64,000 nt of DNA from JL08 sp963765555 (GCA_963765555.1 CAVXWX010000005.1:186001-250000); one strand, 5' to 3'; numbered from the stretch's first letter, positions 15,844-24,543 are shown. Program-made: numbers and translations. The notes: generated from the letters alone by a model not told the origin.

Positions 15844-17954
15844 TAGTTTGCTCCCCCGCCCAGAGACATCCAGGTGACCAGAAGAACAATTCCGATCACC
15901 ATCGCGAATGCGTAGGTAAAGATGTAACCGGACTGAAATCGGCCCGCGAGGCGGGTAAAGAACGGAACAATGCCCATCGCGACCCCGTTCAGGCTGCCAT
16001 CAATCACATTGCCGTCGCCGCGTTTCCACAAGAACCGTCCGATGGCTTTGGTCGGGCCAACAAAGATCACGTCATAGAGTTCGTCAAAATACCATTTGTT
16101 CTTGAAGAACAGGTACAGCGGGCGCTGGTTTTCGGCCAGACGCGCGGGCAGGCTCGGGTTCCAGATGTAGAACCACAGCGCCATGATCAATCCGCCCAGC
16201 ATCGCGATGAACGGGCTGACCTTGACCCATTTGGGAACATTATGGGCATCGTCCAGCACGGTGTTATCTTCGCCGAAATACAGCGCACCATCGCCCGGAT
16301 TTCCGGCAAACACATAATGGTGTTCCTTGGCGTCACCATGGCCTGCATCCTCGGTGGTGGCGGCCGCATCACTGTGCGCGGCATCCTCGCCATGTGCGGC
16401 ATCATCGCCATGGGCGCCTGCCTCTTCATAAGGAATGCCATAGAATTTCGCCACTTCGTCGGTGTGCCCGAAAAAACTTGAATGCCAGACCATACCGGCC
16501 AGCACGGCACCAACGCTCAGAACCCCAAGCGGGATCAGCATCACCTTGGGCGATTCATGTGCATGATCATGGGTGTGCTTGTCACCGCGCGGCGTTCCGA
16601 AAAAGGTCAGGAACATCAGGCGCCAGCTATAAAAACTGGTCATTGCAGCGGCAACAACCAACAGCCAGAAGCCATAGCCCGATCCGCCCGCATAGGCGCT
16701 TTCGATAATCGCGTCCTTGGACAGGAAGCCGGCAAAGCCGATATAGGTCAGCGGGATACCGACCCCGGTGATGGCCAGCGTGCCGATCATCATCGCCCAA
16801 TAGGTATAGGGGATTTTCTTGCGCAGGCCGCCATAGTTGGTCATGTCCTGTTCGTGATGCATCGCATGGATCACCGAACCGGCCCCAAGGAACAACAGCG
16901 CCTTGAAAAACGCGTGCGTCAGCAAATGGAACATCGCCGCCGAATACATGCCGACACCGGCCGCCACGAACATATAGCCCAACTGCGAACAGGTCGAATA
17001 GGCGATCACGCGTTTGATATCGGTCTGGACCAGACCCACCGTCGCCGCGAAAAACGCCGTTGTCGCGCCGATCACGGTGACAAATGCCATCGCAGCAGGC
17101 GCAAATTCCATCAGCGGCGACATCCGGCAGACAAGGAAAACCCCCGCCGTGACCATCGTGGCCGCGTGGATCAGGGCCGACACCGGTGTCGGGCCTTCCA
17201 TTGCGTCTGGCAACCATGTGTGCAGGAACAGCTGTGCCGATTTACCCATCGCCCCGATGAACAGCAGAACCGCAATCAGGTTGGCCGCGTTCCATTCGCC
17301 CCACAGAAACGACAATTGCGTTTCTGCCAGTTCGGGAACGGCGGCAAACACATCGTCAAAGCGGATGCTGTCTGTCAGGTAGAACAGTGCGAATATGCCA
17401 AGGGCAAAGCCGAAATCGCCCACACGGTTGACCACAAACGCCTTGATCGCGGCGGCATTGGCACTGGGTTTGCGATAGTAGAACCCGATCAGCAGATAGG
17501 AGGCAACGCCCACGCCTTCCCAGCCGAAAAACATCTGCACAAGGTTGTCGGCTGTGACCAGCATCAACATGGCAAAGGTAAAGAACGACAGATAGGCAAA
17601 GAAACGGGGTTTATAGACCTCGCCTTCGCGCCACTGGGGATCATTGTCCATGTAGCCAAAGGAATACAGATGCACGAGCGCGGACACCGTGGTAATCACG
17701 ATCAGCATGATCGCAGTCAGACGGTCCAGCCGGATCGCCCAATCGGTGCTCAACGTGCCGCTTTCGATCCAGCGCAGGATCTGGATCTGCTCGGTCACGC
17801 CGTCAAAGCTGATGAACACAACCCAGCTCAGCAACATTGACAGGAACAACAGGCCCGTCGACACCCAAAGGGCCGCCGTTTCGCCGATGAATTTCCAGCC
17901 AAACCCGCAGATCAGGCTGCCGACCAGCGGGGCAAAGAGGATGATGGTTTCCAT
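15843..17954 (-). CDS. nuoL: NADH-quinone oxidoreductase subunit L
   Basis: NuoL is the distal antiporter-like subunit of complex I, carrying the long lateral helix. The 703-residue protein has the conserved FFGWEGVGVASYLLIGFYY and HTWLPDAMEGPTPVSALIHAATMV blocks and ends in the C-terminal segment with DVIFVGPTKAIGRFLWKRGD. Between the last core helices there is an unusual His/Asp/Ala-rich stretch of about 35 residues (around residues 507-541), which likely lies in a loop. The gene starts 7 nt after nuoK and is joined to nuoM by TAATG. Confidence 0.96.
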   Translation of the reverse strand: METIILFAPLVGSLICGFGWKFIGETAALWVSTGLLFLSMLLSWVVFISFDGVTEQIQILRWIESGTLSTDWAIRLDRLTAIMLIVITTVSALVHLYSFGYMDNDPQWREGEVYKPRFFAYLSFFTFAMLMLVTADNLVQMFFGWEGVGVASYLLIGFYYRKPSANAAAIKAFVVNRVGDFGFALGIFALFYLTDSIRFDDVFAAVPELAETQLSFLWGEWNAANLIAVLLFIGAMGKSAQLFLHTWLPDAMEGPTPVSALIHAATMVTAGVFLVCRMSPLMEFAPAAMAFVTVIGATTAFFAATVGLVQTDIKRVIAYSTCSQLGYMFVAAGVGMYSAAMFHLLTHAFFKALLFLGAGSVIHAMHHEQDMTNYGGLRKKIPYTYWAMMIGTLAITGVGIPLTYIGFAGFLSKDAIIESAYAGGSGYGFWLLVVAAAMTSFYSWRLMFLTFFGTPRGDKHTHDHAHESPKVMLIPLGVLSVGAVLAGMVWHSSFFGHTDEVAKFYGIPYEEAGAHGDDAAHGEDAAHSDAAATTEDAGHGDAKEHHYVFAGNPGDGALYFGEDNTVLDDAHNVPKWVKVSPFIAMLGGLIMALWFYIWNPSLPARLAENQRPLYLFFKNKWYFDELYDVIFVGPTKAIGRFLWKRGDGNVIDGSLNGVAMGIVPFFTRLAGRFQSGYIFTYAFAMVIGIVLLVTWMSLGGGAN

Positions 17955-17961
17955 AAGTCTC

Positions 17962-18267
17962 TTAGCCCTTCATCACATTGACATCTTCAACCGCGATGGT
18001 GCCGCGGTTGCGGAAGAAACAGACCAGAATGGCCAGACCGATCGCGGCCTCGGCGGCCGCCACTGTCAGGACAAACAGCGTGAAAACCTGCCCGACCAGA
18101 TCGCCCAGAAAGCTGGAAAAGGCCACCAGATTGATGTTCACCGCCAATAGCATCAATTCGATGCTCATCAGCAGGATGATCACGTTCTTGCGGTTCAGGA
18201 AAAGCCCGAAAATGCCGATCACAAACAGCGTCGCCGCCACAATCAGGTAATGTTCAAGTCCGATCAT
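17962..18267 (-). CDS. nuoK: NADH-quinone oxidoreductase subunit K
   Basis: This is a small three-helix membrane subunit of complex I, 101 residues as usual. Conserved membrane glutamates lie in SIELMLLAVN and in VAAAEAAIGLAI. The ATG at 18267 begins the family-typical MIGLEHYL; an upstream in-frame extension through the nuoJ-nuoK gap is not supported. It is preceded by a 75-nt gap holding two hairpins and followed by nuoL. Confidence 0.96.
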   Translation of the reverse strand: MIGLEHYLIVAATLFVIGIFGLFLNRKNVIILLMSIELMLLAVNINLVAFSSFLGDLVGQVFTLFVLTVAAAEAAIGLAILVCFFRNRGTIAVEDVNVMKG

Positions 18268-18297
18268 CGTTTCGTCCCACGTTCTTTTTTTGTTGCC

Positions 18298-18340
18298 GGA
18301 GTTTTTCAAAACTCCGTTTCGTTTTCTGCGTTCAGAAAAC
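18298..18340 (-). repeat. Two hairpins between nuoJ and nuoK
   Basis: GTTTTCTG and CAGAAAAC (18321-18328 with 18333-18340) form a perfect 8-bp stem. GGAGTTTT and AAAACTCC (18298-18305 with 18308-18315) form a second one. On the coding strand the second stem is followed by an A-rich run, not by U, so these are not ordinary terminators. They may stabilise or mark processing sites in the nuo mRNA. Confidence 0.55.
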
Positions 18341-18342
18341 GC

Positions 18343-18945
18343 TTATAGCCCTTGTCCCGGCTTTACGTCTTTCAGTTCCATCGCCTTGGCAGGATCACGC
18401 ATCATCTGTGCAATCACATCCTGCCGTTTCACATCCACGCGATGGCGCAGAGTAAGCACAATCGCGCCAATCATCGCCACCAGCAGGATCAGACCCGCCA
18501 GTTGGAACAGCAGGAAATACTGATCATACAGGATCATCCCCAGCGCTTCGGTGTTGTGCCGGTCCACCGGGGCCACCTGCGCGCGCATGCTGTCCGCCGC
18601 GGCGCTGGTTTCCCAGACGCCAAAGGCAATGCCAAACTGCATCAACAGGATCACACCGATCAGCAGGGCCAGCGGCATATAGCGCGCCATTTCGGCCTTT
18701 AGCTCGGCAAAATCGATATCCAGCATCATCACGACAAACAGGAACAGCACCGCAACCGCGCCGACATAGACAATGATCAGCAACATCGCGACAAATTCGG
18801 CCCCCAGCAGCACGAACAAACCCGCCGATGACAGGAACGCAAGGATCAGCCACAGCACCGAATGCACCGGATTGCGGCTGATGACGGTGAACAATCCGCC
18901 TGCGATCACGCAGATCGCAAACAGGTAAAACGCAAACACGGTCAT
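18343..18945 (-). CDS. nuoJ: NADH-quinone oxidoreductase subunit J
   Basis: This 200-residue membrane subunit of complex I has five predicted helices. It contains the conserved NPVHSVLWLILAFLSSAGLF segment and the IIVYVGAVAVLFLFVVMML block, the site of the pi-bulge that transmits conformational change. The C-terminal tail is hydrophilic. The ATG at 18945 overlaps the stop of the upstream CMD-family gene by ATGA, so translation is coupled. Confidence 0.96.
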   Translation of the reverse strand: MTVFAFYLFAICVIAGGLFTVISRNPVHSVLWLILAFLSSAGLFVLLGAEFVAMLLIIVYVGAVAVLFLFVVMMLDIDFAELKAEMARYMPLALLIGVILLMQFGIAFGVWETSAAADSMRAQVAPVDRHNTEALGMILYDQYFLLFQLAGLILLVAMIGAIVLTLRHRVDVKRQDVIAQMMRDPAKAMELKDVKPGQGL

Positions 18946-19343
18946 GTCTTGTCGTCCTCTTTCATCACGTCCTGCGCCAGTTCCAGCGCGCGGTTCATCG
19001 CAGGCAGGCCCGCGAACATCGACATCTGGCCGATGGTTTCCACGATCTCTTGTTTCTTGGCCCCCGCCTCAAGCGCGTGGCGTACGGTCTGGCGCACGGC
19101 AACATCAGCCTGTGCGCCTTGCATGGTCAGACCCGCCAGCGTCAGCAACAGGCGGGTTTTCGCATCCAGCCCGTCCTCGTTCACCGCGTTGCCGAACATC
19201 ATTTCCATCATTTCTTTCGGCATCGTCGGCCACAGGCTTTCAAAGCCTTTGGGGGAAAACGACTCCAGTGCAGGGTTCAGCGCCTTCGCCATCTCCTGCG
19301 CCTGCTTCATCATCGCTTCGAACGGGTTGCTTGCATCACTCAT
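18942..19343 (-). CDS. Carboxymuconolactone decarboxylase (CMD/AhpD-like) family protein inside the nuo cluster
   Basis: The 133-residue all-helical protein resembles the CMD/AhpD superfamily, with the core TRLLLTLAGLTMQGAQADVAVRQTVRHALEAGAKKQEIVETIGQMSMFAGLPA. The superfamily redox CxxC is absent, so a peroxidase activity is unlikely. It overlaps nuoI at its start and nuoJ at its end by ATGA on both sides, so it is made in step with the membrane arm. It may be an assembly factor or a soluble accessory subunit; this is inference from position. The N-terminus is Met-rich (MMKQAQEMAKAL). Confidence 0.82.
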   Translation of the reverse strand: MSDASNPFEAMMKQAQEMAKALNPALESFSPKGFESLWPTMPKEMMEMMFGNAVNEDGLDAKTRLLLTLAGLTMQGAQADVAVRQTVRHALEAGAKKQEIVETIGQMSMFAGLPAMNRALELAQDVMKEDDKT

Positions 19344-19834
19344 CGGTAGGGCGCATCCATTTCCAGATTGCGGGCAATCTCTGCTTCCCAACGGTCACCG
19401 TTTTCCAACAGCTTGTCCTTGTCATAGAACAGTTCTTCGCGGGTTTCGGTGGCGAATTCGAAATTCGGGCCTTCCACAATGGCATCCACCGGGCAGGCTT
19501 CCTGACAGAAGCCGCAATAGATGCATTTGGTCATGTCGATATCGTAGCGCGTGGTGCGGCGGCTGCCATCTTCGCGCGGTTCGGCATCAATTGTGATGGC
19601 CTGTGCAGGGCAGATCGCTTCGCACAGCTTGCACGCAATGCAGCGTTCTTCGCCGTTAGGATAGCGGCGCAGCGCGTGTTCGCCGCGGAAACGGGGCGAC
19701 AACGGCCCCTTTTCATGCGGATAGTTCAGCGTCGCCTTGGGGCGGAAAAAGTATTTCAAACCCAGCTTGAAGCCGACAAAGAAATCCTGAAGCAGGAAGT
19801 ATTTCGCGGCACGGGTATAATCGATCTGTGTCAC
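19340..19834 (-). CDS. nuoI: NADH-quinone oxidoreductase subunit I
   Basis: NuoI carries two 4Fe-4S clusters (N6a and N6b) linking NuoG to NuoB. Both motifs are complete: CIACKLCEAICP and CIYCGFCQEACP. I start it at GTG 19834, giving VTQIDYTRAAKYF and 164 residues, because AAGGAGAG lies just upstream and this matches the family start; an ATG farther up has no such signal. It is coupled to the CMD gene by ATGA and follows a short disrupted-looking frame after nuoH. Confidence 0.95.
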   Translation of the reverse strand: MTQIDYTRAAKYFLLQDFFVGFKLGLKYFFRPKATLNYPHEKGPLSPRFRGEHALRRYPNGEERCIACKLCEAICPAQAITIDAEPREDGSRRTTRYDIDMTKCIYCGFCQEACPVDAIVEGPNFEFATETREELFYDKDKLLENGDRWEAEIARNLEMDAPYR

Positions 19835-19835
19835 A

Positions 19836-20035
19836 TCACTCTCCTTGGTCGGCAGAATTGGTTTGCATATAGGCCCATGCGGCCAGGGCCTTTTGCACAT
19901 TCATCAGCGCCGCAGGCGTCGAGCGCATCCGGCGAGGCAGATTTTTCAAAAACATCGAACTGAGTTCAGCAGGAATTCTGCCAGTGCCACCAGTTCTTCT
20001 GCTTCTGCCGTTTTAATATGGTCCGCCAGTTGCAT
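19836..20035 (-). CDS. Possible small gene between nuoH and nuoI, perhaps frameshifted
   Basis: An ATG at 20035 sits 2 nt after the nuoH stop and opens 29 codons reading MQLADHIKTAEAEELVALAE before a stop at about 19946. A second frame, from ATG 19955, runs 39 codons (MFLKNLPRRMRSTPAALMN...) and its TGA at 19838-19836 lies one base before the nuoI GTG. The tight fit on both sides suggests a real small protein of about 68 residues, interrupted near 19956. Joining these two frames needs an added base (or two removed), unlike the other breaks in this window, so two tiny genes or no gene are also possible. No family recognised. Confidence 0.4.
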
Positions 20036-20037
20036 TG

Positions 20038-21078
20038 TTAGCCCCCGACCGCGTAACGCGCGAACACGCCACCGAACCATTCGAATTTGGCGGCGAACGC
20101 CACGAACACCACCCAGAACAGCGAGAACGGCAGGAACACCTTCCAGCCCAGACGCATCAACTGGTCATAGCGGTAGCGCGGCGTGATCGCCTTCACCATC
20201 GAGAAGAAGAAGAACACGATGCCCATTTTCAGGATCATCCAGAAGATGCCATCAGGCAATCCGGGGATCGGCGACAGCCATCCGCCAAGGAACAGCAGCG
20301 ACACCAGCGCACACATCAATACCACAGCCACCAGTTCGCCGATCATGAACAGCAGGAACGGGGTGGAGGAATATTCGACCTGATAGCCCGCGACCAGTTC
20401 GCTTTCCGCTTCGGGAAGGTCGAATGGCGGGCGGTTGGTTTCGGCCAGCGCTGAAATAAAGAACAGGATCAACATCGGGAAATGCGGCAGCCAATACCAG
20501 CTGAGGAACCCGTATCCTCCATCCTGTGCGGCCACGATGTCACCAAAGTTCATGCTGCCGGTCGAAATGATCACACCGATGATGATCAGGCCGATGCTGA
20601 CCTCATACGAAATCATCTGCGCCGCTGAACGCAGCGAACCCAGAAACGGATATTTCGAGTTCGACGCCCATCCGCCCATGATCACGCCATAAACCTCAAG
20701 CGAGGACACGGCGAACACATACAGAATGGCGACGTTGATATCGGACAGAACCCAGCCATCGTTGAACGGGATCACCGCCCAGGCAATCAGCGCCATCACC
20801 AGCGATACCATCGGGGCCAGCAGGAACACGGCCTTGTCGGCCCCTGCAGGAAAAACGACCTCTTTGACGATGTATTTCAGGAAGTCGGCAAAGCTTTGCA
20901 GCAGGCCGAACACACCGACCACGTTGGGGCCGCGCCGCATTTGCACCGCGGCCCAGATTTTGCGGTCCGCATACATCAGAAAGGCCAGCGCCAGCAAAAG
21001 CGGCACCACCAAAAGAAGGATTTGCCCAACGATCAGCAGGCCAATGCCGGTATAGGTCGTGGTAAAGAAATCAGCCAT
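20038..21078 (-). CDS. nuoH: NADH-quinone oxidoreductase subunit H
   Basis: NuoH is the membrane subunit that forms the quinone site with NuoB and NuoD and joins the two arms. The 346-residue protein has about eight helices. Conserved motifs are ADRKIWAAVQMRRGPNVVG near the N-terminus and the matrix-side loop AETNRPPFDLPEAESELVAG. The ATG at 21078 is 6 nt after the stop of the lipoprotein gene. Confidence 0.97.
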   Translation of the reverse strand: MADFFTTTYTGIGLLIVGQILLLVVPLLLALAFLMYADRKIWAAVQMRRGPNVVGVFGLLQSFADFLKYIVKEVVFPAGADKAVFLLAPMVSLVMALIAWAVIPFNDGWVLSDINVAILYVFAVSSLEVYGVIMGGWASNSKYPFLGSLRSAAQMISYEVSIGLIIIGVIISTGSMNFGDIVAAQDGGYGFLSWYWLPHFPMLILFFISALAETNRPPFDLPEAESELVAGYQVEYSSTPFLLFMIGELVAVVLMCALVSLLFLGGWLSPIPGLPDGIFWMILKMGIVFFFFSMVKAITPRYRYDQLMRLGWKVFLPFSLFWVVFVAFAAKFEWFGGVFARYAVGG

Positions 21079-21084
21079 ATGTCC

Positions 21085-21492
21085 TCACACCGTGGGTATT
21101 CCGTTTTCTGCACAATGGGCCGTCACAACTTCGGCGTCGAGTGTCCGGCTTCCGTCGGGCAGTGATGGCGAGATTGTGTAAACAGCATCTGCGACCCACA
21201 CGCCACCCTCCTCTTGCACATTTGTTCGTAAATGACGCGCAAATCCGTATCCCCGGATCAGCGTATACTGCGCGGCGGCGCATTCCGCGTATTCTGCCAC
21301 ATCTTCGGCAGTGCGCGCGCCTGTCATGGCGACCTGAAAGTTCACCAGATCATCCTGCAACAATTGCGTGGTCACACCTTGGTAGTCGGGCGCGAACACT
21401 GCGGCTTCCTCCGCAACGGGCTGCCGCTCGCAGCCCGACACAGCCCCCGCCAGAAGGAACAACAAAGGGGATATGATCCACCCGTTTCGCAT
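21085..21492 (-). CDS. Predicted lipoprotein between nuoG and nuoH
   Basis: The 135-residue protein has a lipoprotein-type signal (LLFLLAGAVSGC, modified Cys at about residue 21), so it should be anchored in the cell envelope on the periplasmic side. The mature part has two further conserved-looking Cys (AEYAECAAAQ and VTAHCAEN). It shares the layout DL-x-x-FQV ... Cys ... Cys with the lipoprotein at 24213-24539, suggesting paralogy. The ATG overlaps the nuoG stop by one base. Function unknown. Confidence 0.8.
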   Translation of the reverse strand: MRNGWIISPLLFLLAGAVSGCERQPVAEEAAVFAPDYQGVTTQLLQDDLVNFQVAMTGARTAEDVAEYAECAAAQYTLIRGYGFARHLRTNVQEEGGVWVADAVYTISPSLPDGSRTLDAEVVTAHCAENGIPTV

Positions 21493-23508
21493 TATTCCGC
21501 CGCGATCTTTCCGCTTTTACGCGCTTTGGCCCCCGCCGACAGTTCCGCCATCAACTCGGATGCGCGCGCGATCGGGTTGGTCAGGTAAAAATCGCCCAGC
21601 GCGTTGCGGAATGTGGCCTTGCCCAGCTTGCCCTTGGGTTCGGCCTGCCATGCGTTTTCTGGCACATCGTCGATCTGGGCCAGATGCGGCACCACGGCGA
21701 CCAGCGCACTGCGCAGTTGAGCCAGTGAATCATAAGGCAGTTGCGCGCCCAGTTCCGCGCTCAATGCGCGCAGGATGGCCCAGTTTTCCTTGGCCTCTCC
21801 CGGTGCAAACCCCGCGCGCAGCGCCAGTTGCGGGCGGCCTTCGGTGTTCACGAACAGGCCCTGTTCTTCGGTATAGGCGGCCCCCGGCAGGATGATATCG
21901 GCGCGATGCGCCCCGCGATCCCCGTGGCTGCCCTGATAGATCACAAACGGACCGGCGGCGATATCCACCTCGTCCGCGCCAAGGTTATAGATCACCTCGG
22001 CCCCGGCCACTGCTTGCATCCCGTCTTCGTTGGTACAACCGGCATCCAGCGCGCCAACGCGGCCCGCTGCCGTGTGCAGCACCAGCAGTTTGGATTGCGA
22101 ATTTTCGCACAGCTGCATCACTGCGGCCAACACGGCGGCGCCATCGGCCTCTTGCAGGGCGCCCATGCCCACGATGACAAGGCTGTTTTTGTCCTTGGCT
22201 GCGCCGATGGGCTGCTGTGACAGCTTGTCCAGCGCCGCACGATCATTGCCCATGTGGGAATATTCATACGTCAGATCAACGGCTTCACCGATCAGGCCGA
22301 TGTTGGCCCCGCGCGACCATGCCTTGCGCAGACGTGCATTCAGCACCGGCGCTTCCACCCGGGGGTTGGTGCCGATCAGCATGATCATTTCGGCGCTGTC
22401 GATGTCTTCGATGGCCGCGGTGCCGACATATCCACTGCGGTTTGTCGCGGGCAGTTTTGCGCCATCGGTGCGGCATTCCACAACGCCGCCCTGCCCTTCA
22501 ATCAACTGTTTCAGTGCAAAGGCCGCTTCGACGGGGGCCAGATCGCCCACAACGCCGGCCAGTTTCTTGCCCTTCATTGCCGCCGCAGCGGCAGACAGGG
22601 CTTCGGGCCAGCTCACCGCCTGCAATTTGCCGTTCTTGCGCACATAGGGGCGATCCAGCCGCTGCCGGCGCAATCCGTCCCAGACAAAGCGGGTCTTGTC
22701 CGAAATCCATTCCTCGTTCACGCCATCATGGTTGCGCGGCAAAAACCGCATCACTTCGCGGCCTTTGGTATCGACGCGGATGTTGGACCCCAGCGCATCC
22801 ATCACATCGATGCTTTCTGTTTTGGTCAATTCCCACGGGCGCGCGGTAAACGCATAGGGTTTGGACACCAGCGCCCCGACAGGGCACAGATCAATGATGT
22901 TGCCCTGCAGGTTGGAATCCAGCGTTTCGCCCAGATAGGATGTGATTTCGGCATCTTCGCCACGTCCGGTCTGGCCCATCTGGTGGATACCGGCCACTTC
23001 GGTGGTGAACCGCACACAGCGGGTGCAGGAAATGCATCGCGTCATATGGGTTTCGACCAGCGGCCCCAGATCAAGATCTTCGGTCGCGCGTTTGGGTTCG
23101 CGAAAGCGCGAAAAATCAACGCCATAGGCCATCGCCTGATCCTGCAAATCACATTCGCCGCCCTGATCGCAGATCGGGCAATCCAGCGGGTGGTTGATCA
23201 GCAGGAACTCCATCACGCCTTCGCGCGCCTTTTTCACCATCGGCGAATTGGTTTTGACCACAGGCGGCTGCCCTTCGGGGCCGGGGCGCAGATCGCGCAC
23301 CTGCATCGCACAAGCTGGCCGCCGGTTTGGGCGGTCCGCCGACGACTTCGACCAGACACATCCGGCAATTGCCCGCAATCGACAGACGTTCGTGATAGCA
23401 GAACCGCGGAATTTCCACGCCCGCCTGTTCACAGGCCTGGATCAGGGTCATCGCCCCGTCTACCTCAACCTCGGTTCCGTCGATGATGATTTTCTTCAGA
23501 TCGGTCAT
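21492..23508 (-). pseudogene. nuoG: NADH-quinone oxidoreductase subunit G, frameshifted near codon 66
   Basis: NuoG is the large iron-sulfur subunit of the peripheral arm. The N-terminal frame from ATG 23508 (MTDLKKIIIDGTEVEVDG) carries the first N1b cysteines (CYHERLSIAGNCRMC). The remaining frame carries the last N1b Cys (CAMQVRDLRPG), the His/Cys N5 motif (HPLDCPICDQGGECDL), CISCTRC for N4 and the molybdopterin-like domain to the stop. Deleting one base at 23312-23313 joins PKPAAS to CAMQV and gives 671 residues, the normal length. The start overlaps an upstream 53-codon gene by ATGA. A sequence error is likely. Confidence 0.9.
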
Positions 23509-23666
23509 TTACAGCTTCCTGTGAACTGCCAGATATCGGGCGTGGCCCAAGACCCCCGGCGCGCGGTGTATTTCGGATCGGCCATAAGGCCATAGGGGGC
23601 GGCGCACCGGGGCGCACCGCAGCGGCGGGCATAGCCCCGCAAGGATATGAAGGCCAGACAACTCAC
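23505..23666 (-). CDS. Small Cys-containing protein (53 aa) coupled to nuoG
   Basis: A GTG at 23666 overlaps the stop of the upstream DUF5333-like gene by GTGA, and its own TGA overlaps the nuoG ATG by ATGA. This double 4-nt overlap is the same arrangement as its neighbours and supports a real gene. The product, VSCLAFISLRGYARRCGAPR then CAAPYGLMADPKYTARRGSW to the C-terminus QFTGSCK, has four Cys and no signal peptide. I recognise no family. The lack of a strong ribosome binding site fits translational coupling. Confidence 0.55.
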   Translation of the reverse strand: MSCLAFISLRGYARRCGAPRCAAPYGLMADPKYTARRGSWATPDIWQFTGSCK

Positions 23667-24064
23667 TTGGATCGCAACAGCACGCCAATGGGGCTGCCTT
23701 TCTCGATTTCGGCAAGGCCCAGCGGGCACAGCGTTTCGGGTTTCGCCGGATCGGCACCGTTGGCACGTGCATAGGCTTCGCCCCGCGCGCGCATCCGTTC
23801 TTTTTCCGTATCCGATTTGCGGTATTCCCTGATTTCCTCGTAGGTGTATCCCAGAGATTCCGCATGCGAATTCAGCGACATCAGGAAATTATAGGCTTTC
23901 AGCAAACGCGGCTTGATATCCGGGCAGGTTTCCTGAATTTCGTTCGCCAGCACCAGTGCCAGAATACCGTCATCCACCACAGCAACATCGCGCAAGGGCG
24001 GCTTGGCCGCCGCAACGCTTGTTCCCAGAACACCTGCCACAACAATTCCCAGTATCAGACGCAT
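23663..24064 (-). CDS. Exported DUF5333-like protein (copy A)
   Basis: The 133-residue protein has a cleavable signal peptide (MRLILGIVVAGVLGTSVAAA, cut before KPP). The mature part has a Cys in ETCPDIKPRL and a second in LCPLGLAEIEKGSPIGVLL. The spacing of these two cysteines and the closing E...GS.IG..L motif recur in the proteins at 25047-25472 and 25469-25861, so the three are paralogues. I associate this fold with the DUF5333 family seen in Rhodobacterales nuo clusters; that name is from memory. Periplasmic location is expected; role unknown. Confidence 0.75.
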   Translation of the reverse strand: MRLILGIVVAGVLGTSVAAAKPPLRDVAVVDDGILALVLANEIQETCPDIKPRLLKAYNFLMSLNSHAESLGYTYEEIREYRKSDTEKERMRARGEAYARANGADPAKPETLCPLGLAEIEKGSPIGVLLRSK

Positions 24065-24212
24065 ACCATGTCTCCTTTTGCATGAACGCGGGCGCGATGT
24101 GCCCCGCCTGTCCAGTTGCAAATGGGAACTGCACCGGCTGATATGCAATAACACGGACGTAAAGCCGCCTTTTGGGCGGATCGTTGCGCGTGGTTATGTC
24201 GGAGCGGCAAGT

Positions 24213-24539
24213 TCATCCGTCACATTGCCCGCGCAGATAAAGAGAGTTCTTTTCAATCGGCAGCGCCGTGTCTTCGGCATCGGGCCCAACGGCCCAGATA
24301 ATATCGGACGTACCGTAATTCTTGATGCAATACTTGGTTGCTTCGTAGCGCCCCGCTTCTTTCGCGCCGGTCAGCGATTGCGAAACCGGTGACACCGAAA
24401 CCTGAAACTGAGACAGGTCGCCATCGACCTTTTTCGCCTTGGAATTGTAGAACTGCCCATCGAACGCCACCCGTTCAGAGCGTTTTTCGCACCCCGCCAC
24501 CAAGGCCACTGCCATTATGAGGATATAACCTGCGCGCAT
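24213..24539 (-). CDS. Predicted lipoprotein in the nuo cluster
   Basis: The 108-residue protein has a clear lipobox (VALVAGC, modified Cys17) after a short hydrophobic stretch. The mature domain has two Cys (ATKYCIKNYG and YLRGQCDG). Its DLSQFQV segment and Cys layout recall the lipoprotein at 21085-21492. The ATG at 24539 lies 4 nt after the preceding gene stop. A 148-nt gap follows before the DUF5333-like gene, the largest in this block. Function unknown. Confidence 0.78.
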   Translation of the reverse strand: MRAGYILIMAVALVAGCEKRSERVAFDGQFYNSKAKKVDGDLSQFQVSVSPVSQSLTGAKEAGRYEATKYCIKNYGTSDIIWAVGPDAEDTALPIEKNSLYLRGQCDG

Positions 24540-24543
24540 TCGA

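Noticed and set aside
16482..17840. Long open frame opposite nuoL (about 450 codons)
   Set aside because: It is antisense to a perfectly conserved nuoL and reads as a basic, His/Gln/Arg-rich low-complexity product; it results from high GC.
22254..23486. Long open frame opposite nuoG
   Set aside because: Antisense shadow of nuoG with no domain and no ribosome binding site.
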